The notes: generated by a model not told the origin, from the sequence alone. Counted from the first letter of the stretch, positions 1 through 6,835 are shown. The stretch: DNA of 13,185 nucleotides from JACZQZ01 sp046756945 (GCA_046756945.1 JBHHXI010000086.1:1-13185); one strand, 5' to 3'. Made by a program: numbers and translations.

Positions 1-179
1 CGGGCCCGATCCCGACGAAGGCGGAACAAGGAATTTGCCCGGGCGGCGGTCGGCGGCCACACCACGGGCCCGCCCCGCGCGCCCTTATGCTCCTGCGGCG
101 CCAGAGGCCAATCATAAGGCCGGCCGAGACACCGTAGGAATGCGACGCGCAGGAGTGCGATCAGCAAAGGAGACGAGAA
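1..179. other. Upstream region of msmA
   Basis: No complete gene is supported here. It is the 5' flank of msmA and may hold its promoter, but I see no convincing -35/-10 pair in this GC-rich stretch. It contains a 7-bp inverted repeat, CCTTATG at 83-89 and CATAAGG at 113-119, spaced 23 nt apart, which could be an operator or may be chance. A good ribosome-binding site, AGGAGA at 168-173, sits 6 nt before the msmA ATG. Confidence 0.5.
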
Positions 180-1418
180 ATGCCGGCGAGAAATCACAAA
201 CAGTGGGTCGCGACCCCGCCGTTGAAACCCGGTGAGTGGGTCGACAGCCGCATCTATTCCGACCCCGACATCTTCGAAGAAGAGCTCGAGAAGATTTTCA
301 AGAAGACCTGGATTCCGGTGTGTCACGAATCCGAACTTTCCGAGCCCTTCGACTTCCGCACCTTCACCATCGCCCGCGAACCGATCATCGTGGTCCGGGG
401 GCCGGATACCAAGGTCAGGGCCTTTCTCAACGTTTGTCCGCACCGCGGCATGATGATCGAGCGCCGCCCGTCGGGCAGCTTCGTCGAGAGCCAGCCTTCG
501 GGCACGCCGAAGCACATGACCTGCATGTTCCACGCCTGGCAGTTCGACATGAAGGGGAACTGCGTCCACATCTCGCGCGCCGAGGAAGGGTACCAGGACC
601 GCATCACGAAAGAGGACCAGGGCCTGCGCCGGTTGCGCTGCGAGGTCCAGTTCGGCGGCTTCGTCTGGGTCTGCCTCGACGACAACGTCGGCCAGTCGGT
701 CGAGGACTGGGGCGCCGGATGCTTCGACTGCATCCGCGAGGCGATAGAGACCGAGCCGCTAGAGGTGTTCCACTATCACAAGGCCATCATCGGCTGTAAC
801 TACAAGTTGTGGCACGACACCAACAGCGAGTTCTACCACGACTACATGCACTACCATAACCGGATCACCGGCTTCAACGACGAGTACTTCGCCCGCAAGA
901 ACGTGGCTTTCGACAACGGCCACGTCAACGTCAACAGCTTCGAGGTGAAGTACGACCAGTACGAGGGCTTCGAGTCCCGCGCCGAGTTGTCCTTCCCGAC
1001 GTTCCCGCCGAACCAGTGGTACATGATCGACATGTTCCCGGGCATGAACTTCAACCTGCGCGGCTCGGCGTTCAGGGCCGACACCGTGACCCCGCTGGCG
1101 GCGGACAAGGTGATGATCGAGTTCCGCGGGCTTGGTTTGAAAAGCGACACGCCCGAGGAGCGGATGGTCCGCATCAATCACCATAACTCGATCTGGGGTC
1201 CGTTCGGCCGCAACCTGCACGAGGACCTGATCGGGGTCGCCGGCCAGGGCTCGGCGATGCAGACGGGCGCTGACGCGCGCCGCATCCTGCACGGCCGTCA
1301 CGAGGACAACCTCATTCACGACGAGGTCGGCATGCGCCACTTCTATAACCAGTGGGGCAAGTGGATGAACCGGATGCCGAGCAACCCGATGAAGGAGTAC
1401 ATGGCGGCCGCCGAGTAG
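180..1418 (+). CDS. msmA: Methanesulfonate monooxygenase, hydroxylase alpha subunit (Rieske oxygenase)
   Basis: This is the catalytic large subunit of a three-component Rieske oxygenase. In the MSA monooxygenase family it hydroxylates methanesulfonate, which then falls apart to formaldehyde and sulfite. The 412 residues match the family's usual length. The Rieske ligands are C86-x-H88 and C115-x2-H118 with exactly 26 residues between H88 and C115. That spacing is known for MsmA; most ring-hydroxylating oxygenases have 15-17. The mononuclear iron site is visible as N-S-E-F-Y-H220, with H224 or H226 as second histidine and D349 in WGPFGRNLHEDL as the likely carboxylate. The start is fixed by AGGAGA 6 nt upstream. 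The beta subunit, ferredoxin and reductase follow in order on the same strand. The exact substrate is inferred from the motif and operon; another short alkylsulfonate remains possible. Confidence 0.92.
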   Translation: MPARNHKQWVATPPLKPGEWVDSRIYSDPDIFEEELEKIFKKTWIPVCHESELSEPFDFRTFTIAREPIIVVRGPDTKVRAFLNVCPHRGMMIERRPSGSFVESQPSGTPKHMTCMFHAWQFDMKGNCVHISRAEEGYQDRITKEDQGLRRLRCEVQFGGFVWVCLDDNVGQSVEDWGAGCFDCIREAIETEPLEVFHYHKAIIGCNYKLWHDTNSEFYHDYMHYHNRITGFNDEYFARKNVAFDNGHVNVNSFEVKYDQYEGFESRAELSFPTFPPNQWYMIDMFPGMNFNLRGSAFRADTVTPLAADKVMIEFRGLGLKSDTPEERMVRINHHNSIWGPFGRNLHEDLIGVAGQGSAMQTGADARRILHGRHEDNLIHDEVGMRHFYNQWGKWMNRMPSNPMKEYMAAAE

Positions 1419-1581
1419 GCGCCGGACCGGAATGCGGGAGCGGCGGACGGTGAAGCGGGCAGAGGCGGCCCGCGCGGCGTCTCCTCCCGCGGCGAGCGAA
1501 AGGACATTCACCGCCCACCCGCCGCGCCGATGACGGTCGAGCGCGAGGGGCGGGCGGGAGACGAATTCGGAGGAACATTCC

Positions 1582-2079
1582 ATGAGCGCGAACGCAACCG
1601 AGGTCGCCGATGCCGTGAAAGACACGATCTACAAAGCGTGCCTGCTGCTCGACGACGAGAAATGGGGCGATTTCCTGGAGCTCTGCGACGAGGACTTCCA
1701 GTACGCGATCAAGGCCTACAGCCCGGAAATCAATTACGACATGATGTACTTCATGGGCGACCGGAAAGAGCTCAGGACGATGCTCGATATGCTGCCGAAG
1801 CACAACACCGACCACTCGCCGCTGAAGCGCCACGCGACGGTCTATACCGTCGACGTCGAGAAGGACGGCAAGACGGCGACGGCGGTGACCTCGCTGGTCG
1901 TCTACCAGAACATGCTGGACGGCATCAACTCGCACGTCGATGCCGGCGAGAACCATCTGTTCCTGATCGGCAAGTACATCGACAGGTTCCGGATGGAAAA
2001 CGGCACGGCCAAGTTCTTCGAGCGCGAGGTCAGGCTCGATACGCGGCGGCTCGACAAGGGCACCCACTGGGTCATCTGA
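1582..2079 (+). CDS. msmB: Methanesulfonate monooxygenase, hydroxylase beta subunit
   Basis: This is the small, non-catalytic subunit expected to assemble with MsmA into the hydroxylase oligomer. The 165-residue protein has the alpha-plus-beta (NTF2-like) pattern of ring-hydroxylating dioxygenase beta subunits: an N-terminal helix region with DDEKWGDFLELCDEDFQYAI, a central segment with ELRTMLDMLPKHNTDHSPLKRH, and a C-terminal strand rich in YIDRFRMENG and EREVRLDTRRLDKGTHWVI. Its length fits the roughly 20-kDa MsmB of known methylotrophs. GGAGGA at 1569-1574 precedes the ATG by 7 nt. The 163-nt gap after msmA contains a small hairpin (GCGGGC 1455-1460, GCCCGC 1468-1473) that could trim alpha and beta stoichiometry; this is speculative. 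The gene ends only 5 nt before a palindromic repeat element. Confidence 0.9.
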   Translation: MSANATEVADAVKDTIYKACLLLDDEKWGDFLELCDEDFQYAIKAYSPEINYDMMYFMGDRKELRTMLDMLPKHNTDHSPLKRHATVYTVDVEKDGKTATAVTSLVVYQNMLDGINSHVDAGENHLFLIGKYIDRFRMENGTAKFFEREVRLDTRRLDKGTHWVI

Positions 2080-2084
2080 CCCCA

Positions 2085-2117
2085 GTACGCTCTATCGCAA
2101 TAGGATGACACGTGTGA
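2085..2117 (+). repeat. Left terminal inverted repeat of the palindromic element
   Basis: It begins GTACGCTCTATCGCAATAGG and pairs with 2317-2349 at 30 of 33 positions. It starts 6 nt after the msmB stop codon. Confidence 0.9.
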
Positions 2118-2316
2118 CGGTCATGGGTGGCCATTCGGCTAGGAGCGCGGTTCGACGTGATGGGGTTCCATCATGAGAGCCGCGCGACGACGTCCGATGG
2201 CCACCCATGGCCGCCCGAAGGGTCGCTTTTCGCGTCTTTTGGGGGCGTCAGCGCCGCTTGACGATGTCGCGCATCGCCGGCGCGACGCTTCCTGCCCAAA
2301 AGACGCGAAAAGACGA

Positions 2317-2349
2317 TCACACGTACCATCCTATTGCGATAGAGGGTAC
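2317..2349 (-). repeat. Right terminal inverted repeat of the palindromic element
   Basis: The reverse complement begins GTACCCTCTATCGCAATAGG. It differs from the left arm only at repeat positions 5, 24 and 25. Confidence 0.9.
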
Positions 2350-2411
2350 TAGGCCGCCCCGTCGCCAGGAGTTTTTGCACCCGGTCGTGGTCCGAACGAC
2401 CCGACTGTCAC

Positions 2412-2516
2412 CGGCGGGCAAGGCGGCCGCCCGCCGTCTTCCCTGGCGAATTCGGGGGCGCGACATGGACAGCGGCGGTCAATGTGCGTATGGAAACGCG
2501 TCAGCCGCCAGGGAAG
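2412..2516 (+). promoter_or_regulatory. Structured leader upstream of msmC (two inverted repeats)
   Basis: Two inverted repeats lie between the MITE-like element and msmC. An 8-bp GC stem pairs CGGCGGGC 2412-2419 with GCCCGCCG 2429-2436. An 11-bp perfect repeat pairs CTTCCCTGGCG 2438-2448 with CGCCAGGGAAG 2506-2516. The right arm of the second contains the best purine-rich ribosome-binding sequence near msmC, about 14 nt before the ATG. Folding could therefore limit translation of the ferredoxin. The arms are seen directly; the regulatory role is inference. Confidence 0.4.
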
Positions 2517-2530
2517 CATGCGAACAGGGA

Positions 2531-2905
2531 ATGAGCTGGAAACGGGTCTGCGCGGCCGGGGAGGTCGCGGAAAATACGTTCAGGAAATTCGAGGTCGACG
2601 GGATCGCGGTCATCGTCGCCAACCTCGGCGACGGGTATCGCGCCTTCCCGCCGCTGTGCCCCCATATGGCGGAGCCGCTGGTCGAGTCCGGCATCTACGA
2701 AGACGGCGTGCTGACCTGCACGAAGCACCTGTGGCAGTGGGACGTGCGCACCGGAGAGATGGTGGGGATGGCCGAGAAGCCGTTGCTTATGTATGACGTC
2801 AAGCGCGAGGGCGACGACGTTCTGGCCTACATTGAACGCGAGCTGGCCTACGAATACCATGAGGAAGACGAACTGGACGACGACGATTTCTTCGGTGGCG
2901 ACTGA
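2531..2905 (+). CDS. msmC: Methanesulfonate monooxygenase Rieske-type ferredoxin component
   Basis: This small ferredoxin should shuttle electrons from the MsmD reductase to the MsmA Rieske centre. From ATG 2531 it has 124 residues, close to the known MsmC size. The Rieske ligands are C43-P-H45 and C63-T-K-H66 with 17 residues between, the normal ferredoxin spacing, followed by LWQWD as in soluble Rieske ferredoxins. The frame stays open far upstream through the repeat element, but homology-like sequence begins at MSWKRVCAAGEV. An alternative ATG at 2465, behind a GGGGG stretch, would add 22 residues that look non-conserved. The ribosome-binding signal for 2531 is poor: AGGGA abuts the ATG and AGGGAAG lies 14 nt away. 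The C-terminus (about residues 107-124) is very acidic, with HEEDELDDDDFFGGD. Confidence 0.88.
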   Translation: MSWKRVCAAGEVAENTFRKFEVDGIAVIVANLGDGYRAFPPLCPHMAEPLVESGIYEDGVLTCTKHLWQWDVRTGEMVGMAEKPLLMYDVKREGDDVLAYIERELAYEYHEEDELDDDDFFGGD

Positions 2906-2966
2906 CTCCCCCGCGAAGATCGATCATCCTGTCCACCGCGACACGGCATCGAGCGGCCGCCCGGTC

Positions 2967-4010
2967 ATGAAAGTCACGATCCAGAGCAAGAGCGGGGAAT
3001 CGAGCTTCGAGTGCGAGGTCGGCGAGAACCTGCTGTATGCGGGTCTGCGCAATGGCCTGTCGCTGCCGTACGAATGCGCCACCGGGACCTGCGGGACCTG
3101 CCGGGCACGGGTGATGGCGGGCCAGCCCGAGATCGGCTGGAGCGAGGCCCCGGGCCTGTCCTACGTAAAACAGGAGAAACGCGAGGTCCTGATGTGCCAG
3201 GCGACGGCGCGGGGCGACTGCACGCTCCGCGTCCCGGCCAAGGTGGCGGACGGCGGCGGACGCGGCGTGGCGCCGGAATACAGCAGCGGGACGATTGCCA
3301 GGGTCGGGAAGCTCACCCACGACGTGATGTATTTCGCGGTCGATCTCGACGCGCCGATGCGCTTCGACGCCGGGCAGTTCGTCGTCGTCGAGGCCGGGGC
3401 GATGCCGGGCGGACGCGCCTATTCGATGATTAATTACGCCGACGGTGCCGCGGTGCTGGAGTTCGTCGTCAAGCGGAAGCCGGACGGACGGTTCTCGGAC
3501 TGGCTGTTCGGCGACGACTGCACCGGCCGGACCTTGAGGATTTTCGGACCCCTGGGACGGGCCACCTTCCACCCCGAGGAGGGCAAGAACGTACTCTGCA
3601 TCGGCGGCGGCTCGGGTATCGCCGGGATAATGTCGATCCTCGCGAAGGCCGCCGGGGAAGGATATTTCAGCGACCGCAAGGGTTACGTCTTCTTCGGCGT
3701 GCGTACGGCGGAGGACACCTTTTTCATGGACGAGTTGTCGGCCCATGTCGCCGCCGCGCCCGACAACCTCGACGTCACGGTGGCGCTGTCGGACGAGGAC
3801 GTGTCGCCGGCACTGGAACGAAAGTACGCCGCGCTCAGCTTCGCCACCGGGTTCGTCCACACGGTCGCGGCCGAGCGCATGGCGGGCCGCTGGGACGACG
3901 TCATCGCTTACGTCGCCGGCCCGCCGCCAATGGTCGACGGCGCGCTCAGGATGCTGATCATCGAGGCGCGCCTGCCGGGCACCGACATTCGTTACGACAA
4001 GTTCGGATGA
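2967..4010 (+). CDS. msmD: Methanesulfonate monooxygenase reductase (2Fe-2S ferredoxin/FAD/NADH)
   Basis: This electron-transfer flavoprotein oxidises NADH and reduces the MsmC ferredoxin. The chosen start MKVTIQSKSGE gives 347 residues, about 38 kDa, as known for MsmD. The frame is open 174 nt further upstream, but that part overlaps msmC and looks unconserved. Domain order: a plant-type 2Fe-2S domain (C37, C42, C45, C77; CATGTCGTC then LMC), an FAD-binding barrel with R150-A-Y-S153, and an NAD-binding domain with GGGSGIAG at 213-220 and YVAGPPPMVD near the end. The terminal YDKFG fits the reductase family. No clear Shine-Dalgarno precedes ATG 2967; a GTG at 2895 overlapping the msmC stop is a less likely start. 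The spacing to msmC is 61 nt. Confidence 0.9.
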   Translation: MKVTIQSKSGESSFECEVGENLLYAGLRNGLSLPYECATGTCGTCRARVMAGQPEIGWSEAPGLSYVKQEKREVLMCQATARGDCTLRVPAKVADGGGRGVAPEYSSGTIARVGKLTHDVMYFAVDLDAPMRFDAGQFVVVEAGAMPGGRAYSMINYADGAAVLEFVVKRKPDGRFSDWLFGDDCTGRTLRIFGPLGRATFHPEEGKNVLCIGGGSGIAGIMSILAKAAGEGYFSDRKGYVFFGVRTAEDTFFMDELSAHVAAAPDNLDVTVALSDEDVSPALERKYAALSFATGFVHTVAAERMAGRWDDVIAYVAGPPPMVDGALRMLIIEARLPGTDIRYDKFG

Positions 4011-4030
4011 TACCGACGAGGGAAACAACC

Positions 4031-4465
4031 ATGGTCACCGTTGACGCGCTCAGAAACACCGAGTTGTTCCAGGACCTGGCCGACGACACGCTGCGGGCCA
4101 TCACCGAGCTGGCGACGGTCGCATCCTACGAAGACGGCGACAGCGTCTACGAGCTCGGCGACGACGCCGACGATCTTTATCTTGTCGAAAGCGGCCGCGT
4201 CAGGTTCTCGCTCGGCGTCGGCAACCGGCCCGATTCTTCGGGCTCGGTGATGACTGCCGGCAAGATATTCGGCTGGGCCGCGTTGCTCGAGGCGCAACCG
4301 CGCCGGCTGGCGACCGCCACCTGTCTGGAACCCTCAAGATTGTTCGCCATCAACGGCAGCGCGCTGCTGCAGATCTTCGACCGCGACACGGCGGCGGGCT
4401 ACACGGTCATGCGGCGCCTGGCCGCCATGATCGCGCGCAACTTCATGGAAACCCTCTCCAGTTGA
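4031..4465 (+). CDS. Stand-alone cyclic nucleotide-binding (CRP-like) domain protein
   Basis: This 144-residue protein consists of one CAP/CNB effector domain. The frame ends with METLSS directly after the C-helix (AAGYTVMRRLAAMIARNFM), so the helix-turn-helix of CRP/FNR regulators is absent. Visible elements are the beta-roll signature YEDGDSVYELGDDADDLYLVESGRVRF and a phosphate-binding cassette GKIFGWAALLEAQPRRLATAT. Canonical cAMP-binding cassettes read FGE-x-AL with a Glu contacting the ribose; here Trp replaces Glu, so cAMP binding is doubtful. ATG 4031 is preferred because GAGGGA (4018-4023) precedes it by 7 nt; an ATG at 4007 overlapping the msmD stop (ATGA) would add 8 residues. Tight coupling to msmD suggests a sensor or protein-interaction role in the oxygenase system. 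That function is inferred, not recognised. Confidence 0.85.
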   Translation: MVTVDALRNTELFQDLADDTLRAITELATVASYEDGDSVYELGDDADDLYLVESGRVRFSLGVGNRPDSSGSVMTAGKIFGWAALLEAQPRRLATATCLEPSRLFAINGSALLQIFDRDTAAGYTVMRRLAAMIARNFMETLSS

Positions 4466-4477
4466 CGGCGGCCCGCC

Positions 4478-4498
4478 GCGGCGGCCTGGCGCCGCCGC
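4478..4498. terminator. GC hairpin between convergent genes
   Basis: GCGGCGGC (4478-4485) pairs with GCCGCCGC (4491-4498) around a 5-nt loop in the 48-nt gap between the convergent CNB-domain gene and panB-like gene. It has no T-tract on either strand, so it is a possible bidirectional attenuator rather than a canonical intrinsic terminator. Confidence 0.35.
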
Positions 4499-4513
4499 TA
4501 TCGGCGATCGGGT

Positions 4514-5419
4514 TTATTCCGCCGCCGCCCCTTCAAGCTGCGCCAGCTTCGAATCCCAGCCGACGGTCTTGGCGAACTTTCGAAGTTCGTCCTTTTCCAT
4601 GTAAACCGTGTGTTCCGGCGCCGGATAGGCGCGGCTGCGCACGTCCACCATGTAGCGCGTGATGACGTCCTCGATGATCGGGATCAGGTCGGTGTAGATC
4701 TTGGAATGGCGCGGCACGTGCTCTTCCCACAGGTGGAACAGGTCGGAACTGATGATATGCACGCCGTGCGCCTTGTTCCCGGCGCCCAGGCTGATGACCG
4801 GCACCGGCAGGGTCTCGGTCAGGTATTCGCAGACCTCTTCGGTGGTCACCTCACAGAGGATCGAGAAGCAGCCCGCGTCGACGAACGCCCTGGCGTCGTC
4901 GATCATTTCCTTGGCCCTGTCGGCGGTCTTGCCCTGGGCGAAGAAGCCGCCGAGCTGGGGCATGCGCATCGGCGTAATGCCGATGTGGCCCTGCACCGGA
5001 ATACCCGCCTTGACGATGGCCTCGATGTTTTTCGCGTGGTTCTGGTTGCCCTCGCATTTCATCACTTCCGCGTTCGCTTCATGGACGAAGCGCCCGGCGT
5101 TATCGACCGCCTGCTGGGGCGAGACGTGGAAGCTCCAATAGGGCATGTCGACCATGCGCAAGCCGTATTGGCTGCCCCGGTCGATGGCCTGGGCCATAAC
5201 CATGACCTCGTCGAACGTGACGGACACGGTGCTTTGATGGCCGAACAGGATCATTCCCCCGGTATCCGAGACGCAGAGGATGTCCATGCCAAGCCGGTCG
5301 GAGATCACCGCCGTGCGATAATCGTAAACCGCCATCTGCGTGATCGCCTCTCCCTCACGCATCTTCTTCTGCAGCGTGCGGATGGTTATCTTTCTTCTCC
5401 GTTTTTCACCCTGGCTCAC
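4514..5419 (-). CDS. PanB-like 3-methyl-2-oxobutanoate hydroxymethyltransferase (divergent)
   Basis: It belongs to the PanB family, which transfers a hydroxymethyl group from 5,10-methylene-tetrahydrofolate to a 2-oxoacid; PanB itself makes ketopantoate. From the GTG at 5419 the protein has 301 residues, versus about 264 for E. coli PanB, with extra residues at both ends. Aligned by eye, the metal and catalytic residues are kept: D52 in CVSDTGGM, D91 in VDMPYW, K121 and E123 in MKCEGNQN, H145 in GHIGITP, and E190 in ILCEVTTEE. Yet the hallmark GDSLGM is changed to SDTGGM. AGGGAGG lies 7 nt before the GTG, and the longer frame upstream has no such support. A true pantothenate role is possible. 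Its place beside the MSA oxygenase and a GcvT-like gene makes a dedicated one-carbon acceptor role worth considering (inference). Confidence 0.82.
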   Translation of the reverse strand: MSQGEKRRRKITIRTLQKKMREGEAITQMAVYDYRTAVISDRLGMDILCVSDTGGMILFGHQSTVSVTFDEVMVMAQAIDRGSQYGLRMVDMPYWSFHVSPQQAVDNAGRFVHEANAEVMKCEGNQNHAKNIEAIVKAGIPVQGHIGITPMRMPQLGGFFAQGKTADRAKEMIDDARAFVDAGCFSILCEVTTEEVCEYLTETLPVPVISLGAGNKAHGVHIISSDLFHLWEEHVPRHSKIYTDLIPIIEDVITRYMVDVRSRAYPAPEHTVYMEKDELRKFAKTVGWDSKLAQLEGAAAE

Positions 5420-5426
5420 GTGTTGT

Positions 5427-5433
5427 CCTCCCT
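5427..5433 (-). promoter_or_regulatory. Ribosome-binding site fixing the GTG start of the panB-like gene
   Basis: AGGGAGG on the minus strand, 7 nt before GTG 5419, is one of the strongest Shine-Dalgarno sequences in the window. It argues against the longer open frame reaching 5578. Confidence 0.8.
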
Positions 5434-5692
5434 GTATGAACGCGAAGATTATTTTGGCTGACGATACTTGCCCTGGTGACACTACGCGCACGGTCCGCGC
5501 TCCGCCGCGACCGCTTCCCCGGTGCCGCGGCCTCGATCGCGCGTTGCCCGCGTCTTCGCCACGCACCTGCCAATGCAAGCAAATCCAAACAATAATTTTT
5601 TAGCCGTTCCACGAAGAACATGCATATACCTTTTGCCTATCGGACAAGCACCCGCGTCTATTATTCCGTGCGCCGCCGACGCCCGGCGCTGC
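5434..5692. other. Intergenic region between the panB-like and gcvT-like genes
   Basis: No gene is supported. An AT-rich pocket at about 5585-5665 (including AATAATTTTTTAG and ATGCATATACC) stands out from the GC-rich surroundings and could hold a minus-strand promoter for the panB-like gene. I could not find a -35/-10 pair with normal spacing. Confidence 0.35.
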
Positions 5693-6724
5693 TTAGGGCC
5701 GGCGGGTCCCGGCAACCGGCCAGCCCCGGCGCGGCTTCCTTTTTCCCGGATCAAAGAACGGCAGCGGCGCGATGCGAACGTCGCCGAAGTCTCCCCGCGG
5801 ATCGTCCGCCGTTCGGCCGACGCCGTCGTCCCCGGCCCGTACGTACCCCAGGCCGAGGGTGCCCCCGGCGATGGGGCTATGACAGGCCGAGGTGACGGTG
5901 ATCTCCCCGGGGGCCGCCGGCAGCGCGATCCCCGGGTCCGGCCGCCATAACACCGGCGGCTCGGGCGTCTCGGCCAGGAAGCAGACCAGGCGCACGCGGG
6001 CTTCGTGCGCGGTCTTCCCGGCGAAGCGCGCGAGGCCGACCTCGTGCGCCCGCACCGGCACCACGAATTCGTTGGCGAACAACAGGAACCCGGCCTCGAT
6101 CCGCAAGGTGTCCGCGGCGGCGAACCCGGCCGGCCGGACCCTTTCCGCCAGCACGGACCAGACCCGGTCCGCGTCGGCCTTCGGGCAGACGATCTCGAAT
6201 CCGGCCTCGCCGGTGTAGCCCAGGCGACCGACCAGGCAGGAGACGCCCGCGATCTCGGCGCCGCCGTGGCCGAAGTAGGGCAGGCGCGCCAGCGACGCCC
6301 CGGTCGGCCCGTCGAACGCCTCGAGCGCCCGCGGCCCCTGCACCGCAAAGATCGCGGTTTCGGAAGCAAGATCCGCGACCGCGGCGCCGCCGGCGGCAGC
6401 CAGGATATCGATGTCCCGGCGGCGGCCGCTCATGACCTCGTAGCGGCCGCCGCCCAGGTTCCAGATGGTCAGATCGGAAACCAGAACACCGTCGGCGCCG
6501 GCGCTGAGGGCGTAGCGGATGCGTCCTTCCGCCAGGTCGTCGAGCCGCCGCGCCGTCAGGGCGCCGATGGCCGCCAGCGCGCCGGGCCCCGACACCCGGG
6601 CCCGCTGCACGAAGGAGAAATCGAACAGCGCGCAGGCCTCCCGGCAGGCCCGCCATTCGCCCTCGGCGTCGCCGTAGTCGGCGACGAGCCCCGCATGGTC
6701 GAACCCGGTCACGACGGCGCCCAC
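5693..6724 (-). CDS. GcvT-family folate-dependent aminomethyltransferase-like protein
   Basis: It belongs to the GcvT/YgfZ/DmdA-type fold that transfers or binds one-carbon groups on tetrahydrofolate. The 343 residues include FDHAGLVADYG near the N-terminus, the D84 region (LVSDLTIW, matching the catalytic-Asp segment of GcvT), GYTGEAGFEI at 169-178, DTLRIEAGF at 205-213 with a following FANEF, and a C-terminal barrel with SACHSPIAGGTLGLGYV. The start is uncertain: the assigned codon is a GTG without a clear Shine-Dalgarno, the frame is open upstream, and a second GTG lies four codons in. No glycine-cleavage partners (GcvH, GcvP) are visible, so it is probably not a glycine-cleavage T-protein; demethylase relatives such as DmdA or dimethylglycine-type enzymes are alternatives. 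It diverges from the LysR gene. Confidence 0.82.
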   Translation of the reverse strand: MGAVVTGFDHAGLVADYGDAEGEWRACREACALFDFSFVQRARVSGPGALAAIGALTARRLDDLAEGRIRYALSAGADGVLVSDLTIWNLGGGRYEVMSGRRRDIDILAAAGGAAVADLASETAIFAVQGPRALEAFDGPTGASLARLPYFGHGGAEIAGVSCLVGRLGYTGEAGFEIVCPKADADRVWSVLAERVRPAGFAAADTLRIEAGFLLFANEFVVPVRAHEVGLARFAGKTAHEARVRLVCFLAETPEPPVLWRPDPGIALPAAPGEITVTSACHSPIAGGTLGLGYVRAGDDGVGRTADDPRGDFGDVRIAPLPFFDPGKRKPRRGWPVAGTRRP

Positions 6725-6835
6725 CGGCTCAGGCGCGGCCCGGGAAACCGTCTTTGCGGCATGGGCGCCGTGGGGTCCATTGTTGGCATCGACGCGGGTT
6801 TGGCTGGAAAAATGCTCCGTAATAGTTCATATCTA

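Larger units (their letters stand above)
2085..2349. mobile_element. MITE-like palindromic element with 33-bp terminal inverted repeats
   Basis: The 265-bp block is bounded by imperfect inverted repeats at 2085-2117 and 2317-2349 (30 of 33 positions pair), including a perfect 18-bp core CTCTATCGCAATAGGATG. Both ends carry GTAC, so a TA (or GTAC) target duplication is possible, as for Tc1/mariner-IS630-type elements. Inside are two large hairpins. The first pairs 2122-2134 with 2197-2209 (13 bp), with a nested stem 2158-2163/2168-2173. The second pairs 2226-2243 with 2295-2312 (18 bp perfect), with a nested stem 2266-2272/2280-2286. No transposase is encoded, so it would be non-autonomous. It lies between msmB and msmC in an otherwise co-directional operon and would be transcribed into a highly structured RNA. 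Its family is not recognised; a chromosomally repeated palindromic element not moved by transposition is the alternative. Confidence 0.85.

Noticed and set aside
1455..1473. GCGGGC/GCCCGC hairpin between msmA and msmB as a terminator
   Set aside because: A 6-bp stem without a T-tract in GC-rich sequence is expected by chance; kept only as a remark under msmB.
2171..2380. A 69-codon minus-strand frame inside the palindromic element
   Set aside because: It is too short for a transposase, runs past the right end of the element and shows no DDE-type pattern; the element looks non-coding.
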